Positions 8,622-15,778 of a stretch of DNA of 64,000 nucleotides are shown piece by piece. Origin of the DNA: Deltaproteobacteria bacterium (lineage in GTDB: Bacteria; Myxococcota_A; UBA9042; DTJE01); NCBI GenBank assembly GCA_029547805.1, contig JAKPOP010000010.1, positions 583,675 to 647,674 on the forward strand, read 5' to 3'. Made by a program: the position numbers and the translations under genes. A model generated the notes under the pieces. That model searched no databases, was not told where the DNA came from, and saw only the letters and a program-made list of their open reading frames with translations. Position 1 is the stretch's first letter; each line of letters begins with the position of its first letter.

Positions 8622-10085
8622 ATGCAGACGATCACGGTGGACCCCATCACCCGGCTGGAGGGGCATGGGAAGTTCGACATCTTCCTCAACGACGAGGGAG
8701 AGGTCGAGAACGTCTATTTCCAGATCCCCGAGTTGCGGGGGATCGAGAAGTTCTGCGAGGGGCGTCCCGTCGAGGAACTGCCCCGGATCACCCAGCGGGC
8801 CTGCGGGGTCTGTCCGGGTCCCCACCACATGGCCGCCTCGAAGGCCTGCGACGGGGTCTATGGCGTGGAACCGCCCCCGGCCGGCAAGAAACTCCGGGAA
8901 CTCTTCCTGAACGCCCACTTCCTGCACAGCCACATCGCCCACTTCTATGCCCTGGCAGCCCCGGACTTCGTGGTGGGTCCCCAGGCGGACCCGACGACCC
9001 GCCACGTCCTGGGGGTGATCGCGAAGGTCGGCCTGGAGGTGGGCGGACAGGTGATCGCCTCCCGGGCCAAGGCCCAGCGAATCCAGGCCATCCTGGGCGG
9101 CAAGGCCACCCATGCGGTCTGCGGCATCCCCGGAGGCATGAGCAAGGCCCTGACCAGCCCCGAGGAGGTGGCCGAGATCCGGTCACACTGCCGGGACCTC
9201 GTGGAGTTCGGAAAGTTCACCCTGAGGCTCTTCGACCAGGTCGTCCTGCAGAACGCCGCCTACGTGGACCTGATCCTGAACGGCCCCTACACGATGAAGA
9301 CCTACTACATGGGTCTGGTGGACCCCCAGGGACGGGTGACGTTCTACGACGGGACGCTGCGGGTGATCGACGAGGACGGGGCGGAGTTCCTGCGCTTCGA
9401 CCCCCGGCGGTACACGGACCACATCGCGGAGCACGTCGAGCCCTGGTCCTACCTGAAGTTCCCCTACCTGAAGGCCATCGGCTGGAAGGGACTCGTGGCG
9501 GGAAAGGACAGCGGGGTGTACCGGGTGGCGCCCCTGGCGCGGCTCAACGTGGCCACCGGCATGGCGACCCCCGTGGCCCAGGAGGCCTATGAACAGTACT
9601 TCCAGGTCCTGGGTCCCGGGCCCGTCCATGCCACGCTGGCGAACCACTGGGCCCGGGTGATCGAACTGATGTACGCCGCCGAGCGCTGCCTGGAACTGAT
9701 CGAGGACCCGGAGACGACGTCGCCGGAGGTCCGGACGATCCCGACGGGCATCGTCGGCGAGGGGGTGGGGGTCGTGGAGGCCCCCCGGGGGACCCTGTTC
9801 CACCACTACCGGACCGACGACCAGGGCTTCGTCACGCGGTGCAACATGCTGGTGGCCACCGGCAACAACAACGCGGCCATCTGCATGAGCATCCGAGACG
9901 CGGCGAAGGGGCTGATCCGGAAGGGCGTCGAGGTCACCGAGGGCATCCTGAACCAGATCGAGATGGCCTTCCGGGCCTACGACCCCTGCTTCGGGTGCGC
10001 GACCCACTCGCTGCCGGGACAGATGCCGATGGAGGTGCGGATCCTGGACCCCCACCGGGTGGTCCGGCAGACCCTGGTCCGGTGA
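8622..10085 (+). CDS. mvhA: [NiFe] hydrogenase large subunit (MvhA type)
   Basis: 487 residues holding both NiFe-site cysteine pairs: RACGVCPGPHH near residues 60-70 and DPCFGCATH near residues 453-461. After the final His, a tail of about 25 residues remains; it is the expected substrate for the maturation protease encoded next. The protein splits or forms H2 and delivers electrons through MvhG. The combination with MvhD and HdrA classes it as a group 3c (heterodisulfide-reductase-linked) enzyme. No hyp cofactor-assembly genes are in the window. All motif residues are intact, so activity is likely. Confidence 0.94.
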   Translation: MQTITVDPITRLEGHGKFDIFLNDEGEVENVYFQIPELRGIEKFCEGRPVEELPRITQRACGVCPGPHHMAASKACDGVYGVEPPPAGKKLRELFLNAHFLHSHIAHFYALAAPDFVVGPQADPTTRHVLGVIAKVGLEVGGQVIASRAKAQRIQAILGGKATHAVCGIPGGMSKALTSPEEVAEIRSHCRDLVEFGKFTLRLFDQVVLQNAAYVDLILNGPYTMKTYYMGLVDPQGRVTFYDGTLRVIDEDGAEFLRFDPRRYTDHIAEHVEPWSYLKFPYLKAIGWKGLVAGKDSGVYRVAPLARLNVATGMATPVAQEAYEQYFQVLGPGPVHATLANHWARVIELMYAAERCLELIEDPETTSPEVRTIPTGIVGEGVGVVEAPRGTLFHHYRTDDQGFVTRCNMLVATGNNNAAICMSIRDAAKGLIRKGVEVTEGILNQIEMAFRAYDPCFGCATHSLPGQMPMEVRILDPHRVVRQTLVR

Positions 10086-10112
10086 CCGGGCGAGCGTCTC
10101 CGGGGGCGCGCG

Positions 10113-10586
10113 ATGAAGGTGCTGGTGGTCGGCGTGGGGAGCACGATCCGCGGGGACGACGCGGTGGGGCCCGTGCTGGCGATGGAGATGGCGACCCGGT
10201 TTCCCGACCAGTGCGAGGCCCTGGTCTTTGACGGATCGGCCCTGGACCTGCTCGGGTTGATCGGCCCCGAAACGGGATATCATCGGGTGGCCGTGATCGA
10301 TTGCCTGGAGGCAGGAGGGCTCGCCGAGGGGGAGATGGCTCGGGTGCAGTTGTCCGAGGTCCCGGCGGACCTGGTCTCGTCCCATCATGCCGGGATCCGG
10401 GAGACGCTGCACCTGGCCGGGCGGCTTCAGGTGCCGCTCCCCCAGGACCTCCGGTTCTACGGGGTCGGGGTCCGGGATGCCCAGGCCTTCCGGGAGGGCT
10501 TGAGCGCCAGTCTGGCGGCCCGGATCCCGGACCTGGCGACGGAACTGGCCCGGGACCTGGGCCTGCTGCCCCAGGAGGCCCGGTAG
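10113..10586 (+). CDS. Hydrogenase maturation endopeptidase (HycI/HyaD family)
   Basis: 157 residues with the family N-terminus GVGSTIRGDDAVGP, an acidic DGSA segment and an SSHHAGI segment. These supply the Asp and His residues that bind the large-subunit nickel during processing. It would remove the C-terminal tail of the MvhA protein encoded 27 nt upstream once nickel is inserted. Size and gene position are typical. Specificity for this MvhA is inferred from adjacency. Confidence 0.9.
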   Translation: MKVLVVGVGSTIRGDDAVGPVLAMEMATRFPDQCEALVFDGSALDLLGLIGPETGYHRVAVIDCLEAGGLAEGEMARVQLSEVPADLVSSHHAGIRETLHLAGRLQVPLPQDLRFYGVGVRDAQAFREGLSASLAARIPDLATELARDLGLLPQEAR

Positions 10587-10600
10587 GCCGGGGAGGGACG

Positions 10601-11344
10601 ATGCGACGCCCCGACGAGGACCCGTCCCACGAGGGAGTCGTCACGCCGGAGTTCCGGGTCATCCACCACCTGTTCCATGACTTCAAGGGAGGGCTGGCGA
10701 CCGTCGTGATGTGCCTGGACGCGGTCCGGGAAGGGATGGTGGGCGAGGTCTCTCCGGCGCAGCAGCGATGGCTCGAGAAGGCTGAACGCAACTGCCAGCA
10801 TCTGGCCACGCTGATCGACGACTTCCGGGACCTGACCCGGATCCAGGACGGGTGCTTCGCGACCGAGCAGGAGGTGGTCCAGCCCGCCGCGATGCTGGCG
10901 GCCCTCTCCCAGGAGGTGGCCGAGGAGGCGACCCGGCGGCAGATCCAGGTGGTCTTCGAGGTGCCCGACCGGATGCCCGGGACCTGCGAGGCGAGTCCTC
11001 TGGTGGCCCGGGTGCTGCACCGGGCCTACGGGGTGCTCGTGGACTGCACCCGGACCCGGGGCCGCCTGGAGAGCCGGATCGTCCTGGAGCCAGCGTCCGC
11101 CCACTGCTGGCTGCGGGTCGAGGCGCGATCCGAGGGGGTCGAGATGGAGGCCGCGGCCCTTGAGAGCGTCTTCGACCTGATGGACCAGACCGTGCGGGGG
11201 CTGCAACTGGGGCGGGGATACACGCTGCTCTTCTGCAGGGCGGCGGCCCGGTTCCTGTCGGGAGACCTGTCCCTGCGGCCCTGGCCGGGCCGGGGGACCT
11301 GCCTGGACCTGAGACTGCCCCTGGGTCTGCCCGGGGAGCCCTGA
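10601..11344 (+). CDS. Histidine kinase-like protein with degenerate ATPase domain
   Basis: 247 residues, start at ATG 10601 after a GGGAGGGA ribosome site. Residues about 20-90 resemble a DHp helical hairpin, with HDFKGGLA in place of the usual HELRTPL box, so a phosphoacceptor His is present. The C-terminal part has only a faint relic of the GHKL ATPase (GRGYTLLFCRAAA instead of GTGLGL) and no clear N-box asparagine or DxGxG. There is no transmembrane segment or sensor domain. It could be a phosphotransfer or scaffold protein for the response regulator encoded 11 nt downstream. It lies in the hydrogenase operon, suggesting a role in controlling it. Confidence 0.65.
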   Translation: MRRPDEDPSHEGVVTPEFRVIHHLFHDFKGGLATVVMCLDAVREGMVGEVSPAQQRWLEKAERNCQHLATLIDDFRDLTRIQDGCFATEQEVVQPAAMLAALSQEVAEEATRRQIQVVFEVPDRMPGTCEASPLVARVLHRAYGVLVDCTRTRGRLESRIVLEPASAHCWLRVEARSEGVEMEAAALESVFDLMDQTVRGLQLGRGYTLLFCRAAARFLSGDLSLRPWPGRGTCLDLRLPLGLPGEP

Positions 11345-11355
11345 CGGAGGAGGAG

Positions 11356-11769
11356 ATGGAAGGGAAGAAGGCGCGGATCTTCATGGTGGACGACGACACC
11401 GACCTGGTGGACATCGTCCGATCGGTGCTGGAGTCGGCCGGGTATGAGTTCCTTTCGGCCAGCAGCGCCACCGAGGCCCTGGACCAGCTGGATTCGGTGA
11501 ACCCGGACCTGATCATCCTGGACGTGATGATGGAGGACCTGGTGGCCGGCTTCCGGGTGGTCAACCACCTGCGGAACTTCGACCAGTATCCCCAGAACCG
11601 GCGCTACGAGCAGGTGCCGATCCTGATGATGACCTCGATCCAGCAGCAGACCCGGATGAAGTTCAGCCAGGACGCCGGCAGCCGACTGCTGCCCATCGAC
11701 GCCTTCCTGGAGAAGCCGGTGAAGCCCCGGGTGCTGCTGGAGAAGATCGCGGAACTGCTCCGCCGATGA
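11356..11769 (+). CDS. Single-domain response regulator (CheY-like receiver)
   Basis: 137 residues forming one receiver domain: acidic pocket Asp12-Asp14, phosphoacceptor Asp56 in LIILDVMM, Thr in MMTSI and Lys in LEKPVKP. There is no DNA-binding or enzymatic output, so it probably acts by protein contact or as a phosphate relay. A short insertion with NRRYEQ sits before the switch strand. Its stop overlaps the start of the next kinase by 4 nt (ATGA), implying translational coupling. The partner is probably one of the three kinases or kinase-like proteins around it. Confidence 0.88.
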   Translation: MEGKKARIFMVDDDTDLVDIVRSVLESAGYEFLSASSATEALDQLDSVNPDLIILDVMMEDLVAGFRVVNHLRNFDQYPQNRRYEQVPILMMTSIQQQTRMKFSQDAGSRLLPIDAFLEKPVKPRVLLEKIAELLRR

Positions 11770-13817
11770 CCCGGCGCGAGGGGGAGGATCGGGTGGACGA
11801 GATGCCTCCCAGGCCGCGGCCCGAGACCTCCGGCCCCTTTCTGTCCATCCGCGTCAGCCTGTTCCTGGCCTTTGCCGTGCTGGTGCTGGCCGGCGGCGGC
11901 ATCTCGGGACTCATCGGCTGGTCCATCACCTCCGAGGCGGTGGTCGGGGAGGCCCAGCGGCGGGTCGAACAGGACCTCCAGTCGGCCTGGGCCCTCTACG
12001 ACCATGCCCGGGAGAGAGTCTCCCATGCGGTGCAGACCGTGGCGCTGCTCCGGCGGACGCAGGAGGCGCTCGGGGGCGAGACCGGCCACCGGGAGGACCT
12101 GCAGCGGCGCCTGGAGGCCATCCGGGAACGCAACGGACTGGACTTCCTGACGCTGGCCGACCGGGAGGGCCGGGTGGTGATCCGGACCCGCCCCCCCTAC
12201 CGTGCGGGGGACCTGCTGGGTCCTGACCCGGTACGGGACCTGGCCCGGCGGTCGGGAAGCGCCTCGGGGACCGTGCGGCTCCCGGCGGCGGACCTGCGGG
12301 CCGAGGGGGAGGACCTGGCGGTCCGGGCCACCATCGAGGTCCGGCCCACGCCGATGGCCGCCTCAGGAGGACCGGAGCGGGTCGAGGACGGGCTCGTGCT
12401 GGAGGTCGCCGAGACGGTGCTGGACGACGGAGGACGTCCCCTGGGCATGGTGGTTGGAGGCCTGCTCTGGAACCGGAACCACCCCCTGCTGGACGGCATC
12501 CGGGACACCCTCTTCCGCAACGAGTTCTTCCAGGGGCGTCCCGTGGGGACCGTCACGCTGTTCCTGGGGGATGTGCGGGTCGTCACGAACGTCCGGGACC
12601 AGGCCGGCGGATCCGCCGTGGGGACCCGTCTCTCCCAGGCCGTCGGGGACGTGGTGCTGGGCCAGGGGCAGCCCTTCCGGGATCGGGCCTTTGTGGTGAA
12701 GGACTGGTACCTGACCGCCTACGACCCCATCCGGGACCCCAACGGAGAGGTGGTCGGAATCCTCTACGTGGGCCTGCTGGAGGCCCGGTTCCTGGCCTAC
12801 CGGACCCGGTTGATCCAGGGCTTCCTGATCCTGACCGGGATCGGGGTCCTGGCCTCGTTGCTCTTCGGCCTGGGGGCCGCCTGGTGGCTCTCCCGCCCGA
12901 TCCGGGGGCTGACCGAGGCCGCCCGGCGCATGGCGGATCTGGACCTGAGCGTCCGGGCGGGTGACGGGGGTCCCTTCCGGGATCTCCAGGTGTTGAACCG
13001 TACCTTCAACCGGATGGCGGAAAACCTGGGTCAGGCCAGCCGGGACCTCCAGCAGGCGAACCAGGACCTCCAGCGGGCCAACGAGGAACTCTCGCGCCTG
13101 AACCACAACTACATGGACATGCTGGAGTTCGTGACCCATGAACTGAAGTCCCCCCTGGCCTCGTGCCTCTTCGGGGTGGGGTCCCTCAAGGACGGCCTGG
13201 TGGGGCAGCCCAGTCCGGAGCAGCGACGGGTGCTGGAGACCATCGAGCGAAACCTGGAATACCTCAACGAGATGATCCTGAACTATCTGAACCTCTCTCG
13301 GATCGAGAAGGACCAGTTGCGCTTCTCCCCGAAGTCCCTGCGCTTCCGGGCGGAGGTCCTGGACCCGGCCCTGGAACAGGTCTCCCGCCAGGTCTATGTC
13401 GCCGGGATCTACGTGCTGGTGGACGTCCCGGAGGACCTGATGGTGGAGGGGGACCGGGACCTCCTGCGGATCGTGATGGACAACCTGCTCTCCAATGCGG
13501 TGAAATACGGTCGTCCGAACAGCACGCTCCGGGTCCACTACGAGCCGGGTCCGGGCGGGGCGCATCGCTTCTGCGTGCACAACGAGGGCGTGGGCTTCCG
13601 GCCCGAGGAGGGAAGGCGCCTGTTCCAGAAGTTCAGCCGACTGGACGTGGCGGAGTTGCGGTCCAAGCGGGGGACCGGGCTGGGGCTCTTCATCACCCAG
13701 CAGATCGTCCAGCGACACGGCGGACGCATCTGGGCCGAGTCCGAGTTCGGACGGGATGCCCGGTTCTGGTTCGAACTGCCGGCCCAGGTGCCGGGACCGA
13801 TCGGGGAGACACGATGA
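11766..13817 (+). CDS. Membrane sensor histidine kinase with extracytoplasmic Cache-like domain and HAMP
   Basis: 683 residues. TM1 lies at about 27-50, a roughly 300-residue extracytoplasmic sensor region (Cache-like judged by size and by the ILYVGLLE stretch) follows, TM2 is near 350-372, then come a HAMP linker, a coiled segment rich in QQANQDLQRANEEL, the DHp H-box THELKSPL (His458), and a HATPase domain with DNLLSNAVKYG and GTGLGLF. All catalytic boxes are present. Cache sensors of this layout usually bind small organic acids or similar ligands outside the membrane. Overlaps of 4 nt at both ends couple it to the regulator upstream and the next kinase downstream. Confidence 0.88.
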   Translation: MTRREGEDRVDEMPPRPRPETSGPFLSIRVSLFLAFAVLVLAGGGISGLIGWSITSEAVVGEAQRRVEQDLQSAWALYDHARERVSHAVQTVALLRRTQEALGGETGHREDLQRRLEAIRERNGLDFLTLADREGRVVIRTRPPYRAGDLLGPDPVRDLARRSGSASGTVRLPAADLRAEGEDLAVRATIEVRPTPMAASGGPERVEDGLVLEVAETVLDDGGRPLGMVVGGLLWNRNHPLLDGIRDTLFRNEFFQGRPVGTVTLFLGDVRVVTNVRDQAGGSAVGTRLSQAVGDVVLGQGQPFRDRAFVVKDWYLTAYDPIRDPNGEVVGILYVGLLEARFLAYRTRLIQGFLILTGIGVLASLLFGLGAAWWLSRPIRGLTEAARRMADLDLSVRAGDGGPFRDLQVLNRTFNRMAENLGQASRDLQQANQDLQRANEELSRLNHNYMDMLEFVTHELKSPLASCLFGVGSLKDGLVGQPSPEQRRVLETIERNLEYLNEMILNYLNLSRIEKDQLRFSPKSLRFRAEVLDPALEQVSRQVYVAGIYVLVDVPEDLMVEGDRDLLRIVMDNLLSNAVKYGRPNSTLRVHYEPGPGGAHRFCVHNEGVGFRPEEGRRLFQKFSRLDVAELRSKRGTGLGLFITQQIVQRHGGRIWAESEFGRDARFWFELPAQVPGPIGETR

Positions 13818-15748
13818 GCGGGGACTCCTCTCGAACCCGTTCCCCCTGGTCCGCCGGAACCAGCCCCCTGGAGGACGAACTGGCCTCCCGCGCCGCCTGG
13901 CTGATCCGGATCCGGTGGCTGGCCGGGTTCGGGGTGCTGGCAGGATGCCTCGGGTCCTCCCTGTGGGGCATCGAGGGCTGGCACCTCGGGCCCTGGGTCT
14001 GCCTGTGCGGACTGGGGATCTGGGCCTACAACGCCCTGTTCGTCCAGATCCGCCGCCGGTTGCGCCGACGGCGGGAAGAGGGGGCCCCCTGGTCCCGGTT
14101 CGCCAGCGCCCAGTTCCTGACGGACTGGGGGGCCCTGATCCTGCTGGTGCACCTGACCGGAGGCATCGCAAGCCCCATCCTCTTCTTCTTCGTCTTCCAC
14201 GCCATCATCGCGAGCATCCTGCTGCCTCCCCGGGCCTCCTTCGGACACTCGGCGGTCGGGGTACTGGCCGTGGTGGCGCTGGCGGTGCTGGAGGGGGCCG
14301 GCCTGCTGCCGCACCACGCGCTGCCGTTCTATGCCGACGTCCCCTACGACCAGCCTCTGGCGGTGGCGATGCACCTGGCCTTCTTCGCCCTGGCGATCCT
14401 GGGGTCGACCTACCTGGCCGGGTCCGTGGCGCGGAGGCTGTGGGCCCGGACCGTGGAGTTGCTACGCCTGAACCGCGACGTGGAACTCGCCTACGATCGC
14501 ACCCGGACCCTCTACGACATCACCCGGGCGGTCAACAGCACCCTGTCCTTGCCGGAGGTGCTGGACACGCTGGTGACCCGGGCGGTCCACGCAATGGGCG
14601 TCCGGGCCGGCATCCTGCGGCTGCTGGACCCGGAGAGCGGGCGGCTGCGCCTGAGCGCCTCCTTCGGCCTCAGCGAGGAGTATTTGCGAAAGGGGGACGT
14701 GGACCCCGAGAAGAGCCCCGTGGACCAGTCGGTCCTGCAGGGGTGGGCGGTCCAGGTGCCGGACATCGGCGACTCCGCGTCCTTCCAGTACCCCGAAGAA
14801 GCCCTCCGGGAAGGGTTGCGGTCGGTGCTGGTCTGCCCCGTCACGCTCCGGGGACGGGTGATCGGGGTGATGCGACTCTACGGGGGCCAGCGACGGGAGT
14901 TCACCGAGGAGGAGATCGCCTTCGCGATGGCCATCGCTGCCCAGGGGGCCGTGGCCATCGAGAACGCCCGGGCCTACCGGAACCTGGAGGAACTGGAGGA
15001 GGCCAAGGCCAGGTTCATCTTCCAGGTCCTGCACGAGTTGAAGTCGCCCGTGGCCGCGCTGCGGTCCAGCCTGGCGATTCTCCAGGAAGGCTTCCTGGAT
15101 GAACTGGACGAGCGGAAGCAGGCCCTGGTCGCCCGCATGGTGCGCCGGGTCAACGGTCTCCAGGACCTGCTCCGGGACCTGATGGAACTCGGTGCGATGA
15201 AGGGGCGCCCCCGGGGCCGACCGAAGGGACGGGTGGACGTTCGGGAGGTGGTCCGGGAGGTGCTGGAGGGGGTGGCGGCCGATGCCGAGGCGAAGGGGAT
15301 TCGCCTGGTGACCCGCCTGCCCGAGGAGCCCCTGGAGGTCCAGGGGAGCCCGGACGACCTGGAGAAGGTCTGTTCGAACCTGGTGCACAACGCGGTGAAG
15401 TACACGCCGCCGGAAGGGACGGTCGAGGTCACCCTGGTCAGGACCCCCGAGGGCGCCCTCTTCGTCTGCCGAGACACGGGCATCGGGATGGACGAGGCCG
15501 CGAAGGCACAGCTGTTCCGGGAGTTCTACCGGGCCGGGAACGCCAAGCACTTCGCCGAGGGAACCGGCCTGGGCCTGGTGCTCGTGAAGCGGCTGGTGGA
15601 CCTCTACGACGGCGCCATCGAGGTGGAGAGCCGCCTCAACGAGGGCAGCACCTTCCGGGTGCGCATCCCCTTCGGGGAGGTGCCCCCGGAGGATGGCGGC
15701 CCCGGCCAGGGTCCGGGAGACGTTGACAGGCCCCCTCCTGCGTCGTAG
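13814..15748 (+). CDS. Polytopic membrane histidine kinase with GAF domain
   Basis: 644 residues. About six transmembrane helices lie in residues 30-210, then a GAF domain (about 235-385) starting after TLYDITRAVNSTLSL, a DHp box VLHELKSPV (His407) and a HATPase domain with NLVHNAVKYTPP and GTGLGLVLVKRLV. The GAF domain may bind a small ligand or a redox cofactor. The start at 13814 overlaps the preceding stop by 4 nt. Its last codons contain the promoter of the next gene: the stop TAG is also the first half of the TAGAGT box. It is the last gene of the hydrogenase-signalling operon. Confidence 0.88.
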   Translation: MSGDSSRTRSPWSAGTSPLEDELASRAAWLIRIRWLAGFGVLAGCLGSSLWGIEGWHLGPWVCLCGLGIWAYNALFVQIRRRLRRRREEGAPWSRFASAQFLTDWGALILLVHLTGGIASPILFFFVFHAIIASILLPPRASFGHSAVGVLAVVALAVLEGAGLLPHHALPFYADVPYDQPLAVAMHLAFFALAILGSTYLAGSVARRLWARTVELLRLNRDVELAYDRTRTLYDITRAVNSTLSLPEVLDTLVTRAVHAMGVRAGILRLLDPESGRLRLSASFGLSEEYLRKGDVDPEKSPVDQSVLQGWAVQVPDIGDSASFQYPEEALREGLRSVLVCPVTLRGRVIGVMRLYGGQRREFTEEEIAFAMAIAAQGAVAIENARAYRNLEELEEAKARFIFQVLHELKSPVAALRSSLAILQEGFLDELDERKQALVARMVRRVNGLQDLLRDLMELGAMKGRPRGRPKGRVDVREVVREVLEGVAADAEAKGIRLVTRLPEEPLEVQGSPDDLEKVCSNLVHNAVKYTPPEGTVEVTLVRTPEGALFVCRDTGIGMDEAAKAQLFREFYRAGNAKHFAEGTGLGLVLVKRLVDLYDGAIEVESRLNEGSTFRVRIPFGEVPPEDGGPGQGPGDVDRPPPAS

Positions 15749-15751
15749 AGT
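15723..15751 (+). promoter_or_regulatory. Strong sigma70-type promoter inside the kinase gene's 3' end
   Basis: TTGACA (15723-15728), 17-nt spacer, TAGAGT (15746-15751). The -10 box starts on the stop codon of the preceding gene. A start near 15758 leaves a leader of about 20 nt before the ATG at 15779. This is the best -35 match with optimal spacing in the window. Confidence 0.7.
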
Positions 15752-15778
15752 CCGGGCAACCGCCCTGGAGCATCCACG

